64,000 nucleotides of DNA. It comes from Mesorhizobium sp. GTDB taxonomy: Bacteria > Pseudomonadota > Alphaproteobacteria > Rhizobiales > Rhizobiaceae. The notes below the pieces were generated by a model that was given only the letters and a program-made list of their open reading frames with translations, had not been told where the DNA came from and did no database searches. The stretch spans positions 124,001-188,000 of the forward strand of contig SAQE01000002.1 of NCBI GenBank assembly GCA_004020545.1, given 5' to 3'. Shown here in pieces: positions 44,821 through 53,893 of this stretch (position 1 is the first letter of the stretch; each line of letters begins with the position of its first letter). Position numbers and translations under genes: made by a program.

Positions 44821-45609
44821 ATGGGAGGCACCGGAACGCGGATGCCACAGGAGAGATCGAGGAAGCGCGCTGCCGCCACAACCCAGCTGTCCGTCCTACG
44901 CCCGCCCGAGGCGACGCGGATCGCCGGTCTCAGCGTGCATGCCTCGCTGGCCGGCGAGATTGGCCTCAGGATCGTGCGCGGCGACTATCCACCCGGCACC
45001 ATCCTGCCCAATGAAGCCAAATGGTCGCAAACCTTCAACGTCAGCCGCTCGGCGGTGCGCGAAGCCATCAAGATGCTGATGGCCAAGAGCCTTCTGGCGT
45101 CGCGGCCGAAGATCGGCAGCTGGGTCGAACCACGAGAGCGCTGGAACCTGCTCGACCGGGACGTGCTCGCCTGGTACGCGACCTCGCCCGACCGCGAGGT
45201 GTTCCTGAGGACGGTGCAGGAGTTCCGCCACATCATCGAACCCGAAGCGGCCGCCTTTGCGGCGGTGCGGCGCTCCGACGAGCAGATGGTCGAGATCAGC
45301 CAGGCTTGCCGCGAGATGGGGGAGGCGATGCATATCCAGGAGCGCACGCGCGCCGATACGCGGTTTCACCTTGCCATACTGCGCGCCTCCGGCAATGAGC
45401 TGCTGGTGCCGCTCGGCGTGCTGATCGAGTCGGCGCTCGACCATCTCTTCGTCTTCGTCACGCGCGAGCACAGCGACCAGCGGCGGGCCCAGTCCCTGCA
45501 CGAGGCGATCGAGCGGAACATCCGCCTGCAGCGCCCGGCCGCCGCCAGGAGCGCGGTGCACAAGCTGCTCGCCAACACCGACGAGGTGATCGAGCTGTCG
45601 CGGCGCTGA
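44821..45609 (+). CDS. GntR family regulator, FCD subfamily (first copy)
   Basis: A 262-residue FadR-type regulator. The winged helix lies around residues 45-105 (GDYPPGTILPNEAKWSQ, VSRSAVREAIKMLMAKSLL) and the all-helical FCD domain follows, with metal-site histidines in FRHIIEPEAAAF and FHLAILRASGNELL. Such proteins repress sugar-acid catabolic genes. It is almost the same as the protein at 47729 (about 28 differences in 220 residues by eye) except in the N-terminal 38 residues. It is the likely binder of the TNGT-N3-ACNA sites nearby. An in-frame ATG at 44842 is an alternative start. Confidence 0.88.
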   Translation: MGGTGTRMPQERSRKRAAATTQLSVLRPPEATRIAGLSVHASLAGEIGLRIVRGDYPPGTILPNEAKWSQTFNVSRSAVREAIKMLMAKSLLASRPKIGSWVEPRERWNLLDRDVLAWYATSPDREVFLRTVQEFRHIIEPEAAAFAAVRRSDEQMVEISQACREMGEAMHIQERTRADTRFHLAILRASGNELLVPLGVLIESALDHLFVFVTREHSDQRRAQSLHEAIERNIRLQRPAAARSAVHKLLANTDEVIELSRR

Positions 45610-45635
45610 TAGGGAGTGCTCGCGCCGGTGACTTG

Positions 45636-46574
45636 TCAGATCTTCTGCTTCACGCCGTCCTTCGACGGCATCAGGTCGACGCCGTTGAGCTTGCCGACAT
45701 GCGTGGCCAGCATCGGCACATATTGGTCGGCCGGCCCGGCGGCGAAGGCGGTCGCGAACGAGTTCTTGGTAGCGTTGCCCAGCGGATTGGCAATGCCGGC
45801 AGCACCCGCCATCGATTCCAGATAGGTCAGATCCTTGAAGGCATTGGCGATGGAGAATTTGTGTGCGTCGCGGTCGCCCTCCAGCGTCCAGCGCATGAAG
45901 GTCTGGTAGAAGCCGCAATCCATGCGGCCGTTGCGGATCACGCTGTCGAAGCGCGGCGGCGAGATGCCGACCTTCTGCGCCAAGGCAAGCGCTTCGGAGT
46001 AGATCGCGGCATAGCCGAGCGAGATGAAATTGTTGAGCAGCTTCATGCGGTGGCCGTCGCCGGTATCGCCGATATGGACGATGCGGCCGGCCCAGGTCTC
46101 GATCACCGGCTTCAGCCGGGCGAAAACCGCGTCCGGCGCGCCGACCATGGCGTCGAGCGTGCCTTCCCAGGCCTCCTTCGGCGTGCGGCTCAGCGGCGCA
46201 TCGACATAGTCGACGCCGAGCGCGTTGAGCTCGGCGGCTAAAGCCACGGTCGACGTCGGATCGGATGTCGAGCAATCGACGACCACAGAACCCTTTTTTA
46301 ACCCTTCCTTCAGTCCGCCGGGGCCGCGGATGATCGCCTCCACCTCGCGCGAGCCGGTGACGCAGATGAAGACGATGTCGGAGGCGGCCGCCACCTCGCG
46401 CGACGTGGCAACCTCCTTCGCACCGCGGCCGAGCAGGTCTTCCGCCGGCTTGCGGTTCTTGCGGCCCAGGAAAGTGAGCGGATAGCCTTTGTCGACGATG
46501 TTCTTGGCGATGCCGTGCCCCATCAGGCCGAGGCCGATGAAACCGATGTTTTCGCGGGCAGCGGTGGTGGTCAT
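45636..46574 (-). CDS. 3-hydroxyisobutyrate dehydrogenase family oxidoreductase
   Basis: A 312-residue beta-hydroxyacid dehydrogenase. The cofactor motif GFIGLGLMGHGIAKNI is at residues 11-26, DAPLSRTPKEAWEGTL covers the substrate-binding sheet near 123, and the catalytic lysine is in MKLLNNFISLGYA near 177. The family includes tartronate semialdehyde reductase, 3-hydroxyisobutyrate dehydrogenase and L-threonate dehydrogenase. It is divergent from the SDR gene across an operator palindrome, so both probably act in one sugar-acid pathway under the GntR pair. A longer frame upstream is rejected for lack of similarity. Confidence 0.85.
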   Translation of the reverse strand: MTTTAARENIGFIGLGLMGHGIAKNIVDKGYPLTFLGRKNRKPAEDLLGRGAKEVATSREVAAASDIVFICVTGSREVEAIIRGPGGLKEGLKKGSVVVDCSTSDPTSTVALAAELNALGVDYVDAPLSRTPKEAWEGTLDAMVGAPDAVFARLKPVIETWAGRIVHIGDTGDGHRMKLLNNFISLGYAAIYSEALALAQKVGISPPRFDSVIRNGRMDCGFYQTFMRWTLEGDRDAHKFSIANAFKDLTYLESMAGAAGIANPLGNATKNSFATAFAAGPADQYVPMLATHVGKLNGVDLMPSKDGVKQKI

Positions 46575-46685
46575 GTCGTTTCGTCCCTGTTTTTCCTGAT
46601 GGTCGGCGCCGGCGCGATCGGTCGGCGAGCGATTGCTGGAGAAGGGTTTCGCGGATCGCAGTTGGCAGGCGATCGCGGAATACCA

Positions 46686-46700
46686 TATTGTCTGACAATA
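46686..46700. promoter_or_regulatory. FadR-type operator between dehydrogenase and SDR genes
   Basis: TATTGTCTGACAATA is a perfect palindrome with 7-base arms around one base. Its core fits TNGT-N3-ACNA, like the sites at 43362-43414. It lies between two divergent genes, 32 bases before the SDR ATG and 112 bases from the dehydrogenase start. Confidence 0.7.
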
Positions 46701-46731
46701 CACATAATTCTCATGCAATGTGGAGAGCAAA

Positions 46732-47628
46732 ATGACGAAGCGGATCATGTTCACCGGCGGCAGCGGCAAGGCCGGCCGCCATGTCGTCCAGTATCTGGTC
46801 GAGCATGGCTGCCAGGTGCTCAACATCGATACCAGGCCGCTCGACAACCCGAAGGTGCGCACTTTAATCACCGACATCACCGACAGCGGGCAGGTGTTCA
46901 ACGCGCTGTCGAGCTATGCGGGGCTGCACGAGTTCGATCCGTCGCTGCGGGCGCAACCGGTCGATGCCGTGGTGCATTTCGCCGCCATCCCGCGCATCAT
47001 GATCACGCCTGACAACGAGGTGTTCCGCATCAACGCGATGGGCACCTACAATGTCATCGAAGCGGCGGTGAAGCTCGGCATTCGCAAGGCGATCATCGCG
47101 TCCAGCGAGACGACCTACGGCCTTGTCTTCGCCAACGAGCCGCGCAACCCGACGCATTTCCCGCTCGACGAGGACTACGACGTCGATCCGATGGACAGCT
47201 ATGCGCTGTCGAAGATCGTCAACGAGAAGACCGCGCGCGCCTTTGCGCTGCGCAGCGGCTTCGACATCTATGCGCTGCGCATCGGCAACGTCATCGAGCC
47301 GCATGAATATGCGCTGTTCCCGAAGTGGTTCGCCGATCCCGGCTTCCGCAAGCGCATCGCCTGGAGCTACATCGACGCCCGCGATCTTGGGCAGATCACG
47401 CTTCGCGCCATCGAGAAGGATGGGCTGGGCTATCAGGTTTTCAACGCGGCCAATGACGACACCTCGTCCGACCTGCCGACGGCCGAGCTCCTGAAGCGCT
47501 TCTATCCCGGCGTGCCGGTGAAAGCCGAGCTCGGGGAATTCGAGACGCTGCTGTCGAACCGCAAGGCGCGCGAGGTGCTAGGCTTCCGGCCCGAACACAG
47601 TTGGCGCAAATACGTCAAGACCGCGTGA
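46732..47628 (+). CDS. NAD-dependent epimerase/dehydratase (extended SDR)
   Basis: A 298-residue extended short-chain dehydrogenase. The nucleotide motif is TGGSGKAGRH near residue 7, VHFAAIPRI is near 82, the catalytic serine is in ASSETTYG near 125 and the Tyr-x3-Lys is YALSK near 162. Members act as epimerases, dehydratases or uronate dehydrogenases. The start is the ATG preceded by GGAGAG; a GTG four codons earlier is also open. The divergent dehydrogenase and flanking GntR genes place it in a sugar or sugar-acid route. Confidence 0.87.
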   Translation: MTKRIMFTGGSGKAGRHVVQYLVEHGCQVLNIDTRPLDNPKVRTLITDITDSGQVFNALSSYAGLHEFDPSLRAQPVDAVVHFAAIPRIMITPDNEVFRINAMGTYNVIEAAVKLGIRKAIIASSETTYGLVFANEPRNPTHFPLDEDYDVDPMDSYALSKIVNEKTARAFALRSGFDIYALRIGNVIEPHEYALFPKWFADPGFRKRIAWSYIDARDLGQITLRAIEKDGLGYQVFNAANDDTSSDLPTAELLKRFYPGVPVKAELGEFETLLSNRKAREVLGFRPEHSWRKYVKTA

Positions 47629-47728
47629 GGCGAGACAAATGCTGGTTGAGCTGTGCACATCCATACGCGCTGCGGCAAAGCCAGCTTGCCGCGCTTGACA
47701 GCTTCTGAAAACCGGACTTTCTGGACAT

Positions 47729-48538
47729 ATGCGAGACGCAAAGCCGAACAACGAAAAGAAGCCCAAGAAAGCGGCATCCGCCGAGCGTCCGGCGGGAATC
47801 CGGCGGCCCAACTCGCCACGCATCCCTGGCGCCAGTGTGCACACGTCGCTGGCCAGTGAAATCGGGCTTCGGATCGTGCGCGGCGACTATCCACCTGGCA
47901 CCATCCTGCCCAACGAAGCGAAATGGTCGGAAACCTTCGACGTCAGCCGCTCGGCGGTGCGCGAGGCGATCAAGATGCTGATGGCCAAGAGCCTTCTGGC
48001 GTCGCGACCCAAGATCGGCAGCTGGGTCGAGCCGAAAGAGCGCTGGAACCTCCTCGACCGCGACGTGCTCGCCTGGTACGCGACTTCGCCGGATCGCGAC
48101 GTGTTCCTGCGAACGGTGCAGGAGTTCCGCCACATCATCGAGCCGGAGGCGACGGCTTTCGCGGCGATGCGACGCACCGACGAACAGATGGCCGAGATCA
48201 GCCAGGCCTGCCGCGAGATGGGCGAGGCGACCAACCTGCAGGAGCGCACCCGCGCCGACACGCGCTTCCACCTCGCTATCCTCCGGGCCTCGGGCAACGA
48301 CCTCTTGGTGCCGCTCGGCGTCCTGATCGAATCCGCTTTCGACCACCTCTTCGCCTATACGACACGCGAACTGGACGACCTGCAGTACGCCCAGAAACTG
48401 CACGAAGCGATCGAGAGGAACATCCGGCTGCAAAGGCCGGATGCCGCGCGCAATGCCGTGCGCAAGCTGCTTGCCAATACCGACGACGTCATCCGCTCGC
48501 GCCAAGGCCGGTATTCAGGTGAGGCCGGCCTGACCTGA
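47729..48538 (+). CDS. GntR family regulator, FCD subfamily (second copy)
   Basis: A 269-residue FadR-type regulator nearly identical to the protein at 44821 from the DNA-binding domain onward. The DNA-recognition helices (VSRSAVREAIKMLMAKSLL) are unchanged, so both should bind the same operators. Most differences are in the last third, in AYTTRELDDLQYAQKL versus FVFVTREHSDQRRAQSL, near the ligand pocket. The N-terminal 39 residues are lysine-rich and unrelated. A local duplication of regulator genes, with possible change of effector, is likely. Confidence 0.88.
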   Translation: MRDAKPNNEKKPKKAASAERPAGIRRPNSPRIPGASVHTSLASEIGLRIVRGDYPPGTILPNEAKWSETFDVSRSAVREAIKMLMAKSLLASRPKIGSWVEPKERWNLLDRDVLAWYATSPDRDVFLRTVQEFRHIIEPEATAFAAMRRTDEQMAEISQACREMGEATNLQERTRADTRFHLAILRASGNDLLVPLGVLIESAFDHLFAYTTRELDDLQYAQKLHEAIERNIRLQRPDAARNAVRKLLANTDDVIRSRQGRYSGEAGLT

Positions 48539-48551
48539 ATCTGAGCAGGCC

Positions 48552-48839
48552 TCAGTCCTGTCTTTTGCGCCCGAAGGCGACGCGCAATTCGTCCTTCGCC
48601 TTTTCCAGCACCCGCTTTCGCTCCTCCGGCAGGTTCCTGCCGGCGCGGTTGATGTAGAAATTCAGCATCGACATCGCGGACCGGAACGGCTCCGCCTTGC
48701 GGCGGTGGCTGTGCTCGGCCGAGCGCTTGAGCGAGGCGGCGATCTTCTTGGCATCGTCGGATTCAAAGACGTGCTCTTCGAGATCCAGCGCATTGCTGTG
48801 CTCGGTCACCTCGGCCGACCATTTCTTTTTGGCGGTCAT
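48552..48839 (-). CDS. DUF3175 domain protein
   Basis: A 95-residue basic protein beginning MTAKKKWSAEVTEHSNALDLEE, which matches the small DUF3175 family. No function is known for the family. Residues such as KKIAASLKRSAEHSHRRKAEPF and the end KDELRVAFGRKRQD give a strongly charged, helical protein. It is read toward the GntR gene with a 13-base gap. A frame extending to 49271 was rejected; the ATG at 48839 matches the family start. Confidence 0.75.
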   Translation of the reverse strand: MTAKKKWSAEVTEHSNALDLEEHVFESDDAKKIAASLKRSAEHSHRRKAEPFRSAMSMLNFYINRAGRNLPEERKRVLEKAKDELRVAFGRKRQD

Positions 48840-49003
48840 TGGCGAACTCCTTTCGCGCTTTAGGTGCTGAACTCCGGGCGGCAGGTCAGGTTCCAATCGC
48901 TGGAGCCACGGATTTGTCCCTCGTGGCGCTGCTCGGCGGCGGAAATGCGCCGATAGTGGGCTGAAAGCCCGCCCGATCTCGAAGAATCGCGGACAGGAAC
49001 GCC

Positions 49004-50236
49004 TTGACGACAATCCCCGGAAACACTGCAAACAGTGCCGGCATCGACAGCGTCTATGCATGGATGCGGCTTGGCATTTCCTTGCTGCTGGCGACGATCG
49101 GCGGCGTCGGCATGTGGGCGGTGGTCGTGGTTCTGCCCGCCGTGCAGGCCGAGTTCGGCGTCGATCGCGCGGCGGCATCCATGCCTTACACCGCGACCAT
49201 GGTGGGCTTTGCCGCCGGCAATGTGCTGGTCGGGCGCGCCATCGACCGCATGGGTTATTGGATCCCGGCACTCGCCTCGGCGATTGCGCTCGGTGCGGGC
49301 TTTCTGCTTGCTTCGCTCACCAATTCGATCCTTGGCTTCACCCTTGCCCAAGGGCTGCTGATCGGCGTCGGCACCTCGGCGATCTTCGGGCCGCTGATCG
49401 CCGATATTTCGCATTGGTTCAACCGCCGCCGCGGGGTCGCCGTGACGGCTGCCGCGTCCGGCAGCTATCTGGCCGGTGCAGTCTGGCCGATGGCGATTCC
49501 CCATGTCATGCAGGGCGAAGGCTGGCGTTTCACATATGCAGCGATCGGTGTGTTCTGCCTTGCGACCATGGTGCCGCTGGTGCTGATGCTGCAGCGAGGC
49601 GCGCCGCGCGAGGCTGCTCAAGGCTCGCCGGGCAGCCGGCGGGTTCAGCCGATCTCGCTGTCGCCGGCGGCGCTGCAGACGCTGCTGGTTGTCGCCGGCT
49701 TCGGCTGCTGCATGGCGATGTCGATGCCGCAGGTGCATATCGTCGCCTATTGCATGGATCTCGGCTATGGCGTCGCGCGCGGTGCCGACATGCTGTCGAT
49801 CATGCTGGCGGCGGGCGTCGTCAGCCGGATCGGGTCGGGTTTCCTCGCCGATCGCATCGGCGCGGTGAAGACGCTGCTCGTCGGTTCGGTGCTGCAATGC
49901 GTGTCGCTGTTCTTCTATATCCCCTTTGACGGGCTGGTCTCGCTCTATGTCGTCTCACTCGTCTTCGGCCTTTCGCAAGGCGGCATCGTGCCCTGTTATG
50001 CGATCATCGTTCGCGACTACATGCCGGCCAAGGAAGCCGGCCAGCGGGTCGGCATCGTCCTGATGGCTACCATCTTCGGCATGGCGGTCGGCGGCTGGAT
50101 GTCGGGCTGGATCTACGATCTCACCGGCTCCTATGCCGCGGCGTTCCTCAACGGCATCGCCTGGAACCTGGTGAATCTCGCCGCCATTGTGCTGCTTATG
50201 TGGAGGGCAAGGCGAGGCGTGGAAGCGCTGGCCTGA
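49004..50236 (+). CDS. MFS transporter, oxalate/formate-antiporter-like
   Basis: A 410-residue major facilitator protein with about twelve segments. Motif A-like loops appear as VGRAIDRMGYWIPAL near residue 75 and LADRIGAVKTLLVGS near 283, and the HWFNRRRGVAVTAAASGSYL loop near 137 is typical of the monocarboxylate/OxlT branch. The frame opens with TTG at 49004 after AGGA; the next ATG is at 49064. A carboxylic acid is the likely cargo. It is divergent from the DUF3175 gene across 164 bases. Confidence 0.8.
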   Translation: MTTIPGNTANSAGIDSVYAWMRLGISLLLATIGGVGMWAVVVVLPAVQAEFGVDRAAASMPYTATMVGFAAGNVLVGRAIDRMGYWIPALASAIALGAGFLLASLTNSILGFTLAQGLLIGVGTSAIFGPLIADISHWFNRRRGVAVTAAASGSYLAGAVWPMAIPHVMQGEGWRFTYAAIGVFCLATMVPLVLMLQRGAPREAAQGSPGSRRVQPISLSPAALQTLLVVAGFGCCMAMSMPQVHIVAYCMDLGYGVARGADMLSIMLAAGVVSRIGSGFLADRIGAVKTLLVGSVLQCVSLFFYIPFDGLVSLYVVSLVFGLSQGGIVPCYAIIVRDYMPAKEAGQRVGIVLMATIFGMAVGGWMSGWIYDLTGSYAAAFLNGIAWNLVNLAAIVLLMWRARRGVEALA

Positions 50237-50477
50237 TGTCCGCCGGCAACCTGGCCACTGCAAGGTTGTCTACCGGCGCAAAGGGAGGGCCAGGTGGGGC
50301 GGTCGCACTCGTCCGTGCGATTTCGCATGACGTTGCGCCCGAATACTGGATGCAGCGGGCTATTTACTTGGACAGGCTTTGGGCGGAATATTGCGAAGTG
50401 GGAGGAAGCACTCGGAGAATCCCCTGAATAAATGCGCTCGAACGGCTTCCGCCCGTTGAATGCAAGGGAGGATAATC

Positions 50478-51560
50478 ATGAGACGTACTTTCCCGCTCGC
50501 GGCATCCGCCGCGGCGTTTTTGCTCGGCGTGCCCTCCGCCTTCGCGCAGTCCGGCGGCGTCGAGAAAGCAGTGGGCGGCTACAGCTTCGAGGAAGCCGCA
50601 AAGGAAGCCCCCACCACCAAGGATTTCCATTCGGCCGATGGCCATCTCACCTTCGCCATCGTGACACATACGGCCGGCAACGGCTTCTTCGATCCGGTCT
50701 ATGTCGGTGCGACCGCCGCCGGTAATCTGATCGGCGCCAAGATACTGCTGCTCGGCTCGGAATCTCCGACCGACGACCCGGCCCGCGAGATCGAAATCCT
50801 GAACCAAATCGTGCAGGATCCCACGATCGACGGGCTGATCATGACAACGCCCCAGGTCGGCGCCTATAACGACATCGTCAAGGCCGCCGAGGCCAAGGGC
50901 ATACCAGTAGCAACGACCAATTCCTTCGACGGCACGATCCTCGACCGCAGCGGCATCAGCCACACCGGCCAGGACGCCTCCGCCGCGGCGATCGCCGGCG
51001 AGGCACTCGTCAAGTGCCTCGCGGACAAGGGTATCGAGAAGGGCTCGATCGTTCTGCCGTCATCGACTGCGATGGGCAACATCGAGGTGAACAATCGCGT
51101 CACTTCGGCGTTCAACGCGATCGTCAAAGGCCTGAAGGACGCCGGCAAGCTCGAGGCCTTCAAGGTCGACGCAGGTCCCGAGAACACAGGCATCGACACC
51201 AATCCGAACGATCCGGTAAACGGCATCGTGACGCTGTTCGAATCGCGCGGTGACGTTGTCGGCGCCTTCGCCGGCAACAACGTGTTCACGCCTGCGCTGG
51301 CCAAGGCCGTCGCCCAGACCGGAAAGGCCGGCAAGATCTGCGCCTATGGCTTCGACCTCGGTCCGGCGCAGCAGGATGCGTTGAAGAGCGGCGACCTGAC
51401 CGGCGCGCTCGGGCAGCAGCCCTTCCTGCAGGGCTTCTATCCGGTCATGCAACTCTATCTGCAGATCGATCGAGGCATCGCGGCCGCCAATCTCGACACG
51501 CGCGCCCAACTCGTGACGCAGGAGACCGTTGGAAAGGTCGGCAAGCGTTTCGAGAACTGA
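50478..51560 (+). CDS. ABC transporter sugar-type substrate-binding protein
   Basis: A 360-residue periplasmic protein with a 23-residue signal peptide ending in PSAFA. It shows the RbsB fold (LTFAIVTHTAGNGFFDPVYVG, DGLIMTTPQVGAYNDIVKAA, IPVATTNSFDG). The ATG at 50478 follows GGGAGG. A perfect 10-base hairpin follows the stop, ahead of the fused permease gene. The ligand is not identifiable. Confidence 0.88.
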   Translation: MRRTFPLAASAAAFLLGVPSAFAQSGGVEKAVGGYSFEEAAKEAPTTKDFHSADGHLTFAIVTHTAGNGFFDPVYVGATAAGNLIGAKILLLGSESPTDDPAREIEILNQIVQDPTIDGLIMTTPQVGAYNDIVKAAEAKGIPVATTNSFDGTILDRSGISHTGQDASAAAIAGEALVKCLADKGIEKGSIVLPSSTAMGNIEVNNRVTSAFNAIVKGLKDAGKLEAFKVDAGPENTGIDTNPNDPVNGIVTLFESRGDVVGAFAGNNVFTPALAKAVAQTGKAGKICAYGFDLGPAQQDALKSGDLTGALGQQPFLQGFYPVMQLYLQIDRGIAAANLDTRAQLVTQETVGKVGKRFEN

Positions 51561-51584
51561 ATGTCAAAGCGACACTGAACCCCG

Positions 51585-51618
51585 GCGCGGGAGGGGCTGG
51601 TATCCTCCCGCGCATTTT
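51585..51618 (+). terminator. Hairpin between binding-protein and fused permease genes
   Basis: A 10-base perfect stem (51585-51594 with 51604-51613) closes a nine-base loop and is followed by ATTTT. It is probably a partial terminator that favours binding-protein production. Confidence 0.72.
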
Positions 51619-51643
51619 GGCCTTCGGAACCCTTTTATCAAAA

Positions 51644-53893
51644 ATGCCCGCTGAAGCTCTCGCTCGTCGCCTTCCCCCCCAGCTCGTCGGCGGCTGGGAA
51701 ATGGGATTGCTTGCCCTGCTGGCGCTGATCTATCTCGGCGGCGCTGCCGTCAATCCGACGTTCTTCGGCTCGCCGGAGGCGTTCCATGCACTGCTTCGCG
51801 ATACCTCGCGGGTCGCCATCATCGCCGTCGGAATGACCTTCGTCATCATCAACAAGGACCTCGACCTGTCGGTCGGCTCCATCTACGGCCTTGTGGCCGT
51901 CGTTTTTGCCAGGCTGTTCGCGCCAAGCTTCGCCGATCTCGACATCGTCACGTCGGTGACGGTCTGCGTCCTTCTTGGCATGGTGATCGGCCTCGTCAAC
52001 GGTGTGCTCGTTACCATCCTAAAAGTGCCGGCGTTCATCGCCACCTTGACCACGCTTTTGATCGGCCGCGGCTTCGTCCTTGCCCTGACGCGCGGTCAGG
52101 CGATCTACTATCCAGGCAAAGCGAAGGAGGCCCCGCTCTTCTTCCATCTCGGCGAGACGAACGTCTTCGGCTTCAACAACCAGATCGCGATCTTCGCGGT
52201 CGTTGCCGTGATCGGCGCCTACGTGCTCGCCAACACTCGCTGGGGCTACGAGACCTTCGCGACGGGCGGCAACGAGCAGGCAGCTGTCTATGCCGGCATA
52301 CCGACGAACTGGGTGCGCATCCGTGCCTATCTGCTCTCGTCGCTCTGCGCCACCGTTGCCGGCCTCCTGTCGGCCGCTCAGGACAAGGGCGTGACCCCGC
52401 TTTACGGCGTCAGCGGCGAACTGACCGTCATCGCAGCAGTGATCATCGGCGGCGCTTCCATTCTCGGCGGTCGCGGCCGCGTCGCCGGGTCCTGCCTCGG
52501 CGCCACGCTGGTCGTTCTGCTCGACAAGGTGCTGCGCGAGGGTTTGCCGATCACGCGCACCATCAAGATCGGCGAGGAGGAGATGACGGTCAACGCCGTC
52601 TACTCCCTGCCGGTGGGCGCGGTGCCGGTCTTCCTCGGGCTGCTGCTCGTCATCGCCGTGCTGATTGAACCTTACCTGATCCGCCGCCAGGTCGCGGCGC
52701 GCCTCTGGGCATGGCTGCGCGGCAGGCCGCCGCCGCCGGCCTTCGAGATCGGCGGCGTCGCGCTCGAGGGCGTGGTGACCAAGGGCGCGATGGCGACCGA
52801 CATCGCACTGTCGGCGACCGGGTTCGGCAAGTTCCTCGCCCGGCGCGATGCCCTCGCCGTCATCCTGACCGTGGTGCTGTGGCTCACGGGTCTTTTCCTC
52901 AGGCCGGATTACTGGTGGAACCTGTCCAACACTTTCGCGATCCTGCTCAACTATACCGAGCTGGCGCTGATTACGGTCGGGCTTACCTACGTCATCGCGG
53001 CCGGCGATATCGACCTCTCCGTCGGAGCCGTCCTGGCGCTCGCCGGCAGCGCGGCGGCCTATTTCCTGAAGGTCCTGGGCGCCGACCCCGTCACCGCCGT
53101 TGCGATGGGCCTGCTTGCGGGAATGCTCGCCGGGCTCGTCAACGCCGTCGTCGCCGTCGGCTTGAAGCTCCCGGCCTTCATCGCAACGCTTGGCATGTTC
53201 TACATCGCCCGCGGCCTCGCGGCGTGGTTCGTCGCCGGCCAGCAGCTTACCGGCTGGCCGGAGGGCTACAATTTGCTCGGCCGCAAGGTGAACGACATCC
53301 TGCTTCACTTCAACATCGTGCTTCCGGATGGCATCCTCAAAACGCTGGCCGAGGTTGTCAGCGTGCAGACGGTATGGATGATCTTCGTCGCCCTGATTGC
53401 CGGCATTGTGCTCGCCTATACGCCGTTCGGGCAAAAGGTCTATGCAACCGGCGGCAACATCCGCGCCGCCGCCTATGCCGGCATCAACACCAACCGGGTG
53501 CGCTTCATCTCGCTCATGCTGGCGGCGTTCTGCGCGACGATGGCCGGGATCATCAACGTCGCCTATTTCCGAAGCTTCAACCCCGTTGCAGGCCAGTTCC
53601 GCGAACTCGACGCCATCGCCTCGGTGATCATCGGCGGCGGGTCGATCTTCGGCGGCTACGGCACCATGCTGGGTTCTCTGGCCGGTGCAGCCGTGATCAC
53701 CCTCGTTCGATCGCTCCTGCAGCTCAATGTCCAGGGCTTCAGCATGCCGCAGCATTGGATCAACGTCTTCATTGGTGTCATCCTCATTGCAGCGGTGCTG
53801 ATCGACATCTGGGTGCGCCAGGCCAACCTCTTCGGTCGCCTGCGAGCCCGCCTCGCGCGACGCGCACGAACCCAGGAAACCATCCATGCCTGA
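51644..53893 (+). CDS. Fused double ABC permease, ribose type
   Basis: A 749-residue protein in which two full RbsC-type permeases follow one another. The first (about residues 15-350) has GMTFVIINKDLDLSVGSIYG near 63 and VIIGGASILGGRGRVAG near 270. The second (about 405-740) has GLTYVIAAGDIDLSVGAVLAL near 450 and VIIGGGSIFGGYGTMLG near 665. A linker rich in Pro and Arg joins them. Ribose permeases normally form dimers of separate chains, so one gene here makes a complete two-domain channel. The start is the ATG at 51644; a TTG at 51617 is also open. The end overlaps the ATPase gene by 8 bases. Confidence 0.9.
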   Translation: MPAEALARRLPPQLVGGWEMGLLALLALIYLGGAAVNPTFFGSPEAFHALLRDTSRVAIIAVGMTFVIINKDLDLSVGSIYGLVAVVFARLFAPSFADLDIVTSVTVCVLLGMVIGLVNGVLVTILKVPAFIATLTTLLIGRGFVLALTRGQAIYYPGKAKEAPLFFHLGETNVFGFNNQIAIFAVVAVIGAYVLANTRWGYETFATGGNEQAAVYAGIPTNWVRIRAYLLSSLCATVAGLLSAAQDKGVTPLYGVSGELTVIAAVIIGGASILGGRGRVAGSCLGATLVVLLDKVLREGLPITRTIKIGEEEMTVNAVYSLPVGAVPVFLGLLLVIAVLIEPYLIRRQVAARLWAWLRGRPPPPAFEIGGVALEGVVTKGAMATDIALSATGFGKFLARRDALAVILTVVLWLTGLFLRPDYWWNLSNTFAILLNYTELALITVGLTYVIAAGDIDLSVGAVLALAGSAAAYFLKVLGADPVTAVAMGLLAGMLAGLVNAVVAVGLKLPAFIATLGMFYIARGLAAWFVAGQQLTGWPEGYNLLGRKVNDILLHFNIVLPDGILKTLAEVVSVQTVWMIFVALIAGIVLAYTPFGQKVYATGGNIRAAAYAGINTNRVRFISLMLAAFCATMAGIINVAYFRSFNPVAGQFRELDAIASVIIGGGSIFGGYGTMLGSLAGAAVITLVRSLLQLNVQGFSMPQHWINVFIGVILIAAVLIDIWVRQANLFGRLRARLARRARTQETIHA

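Noticed and set aside
52019-53887. Open frame of 622 codons on the minus strand
   Set aside because: It lies fully opposite the double permease and is full of Asp, Gly, Arg and Gln runs without domain signals. The permease is the real gene.
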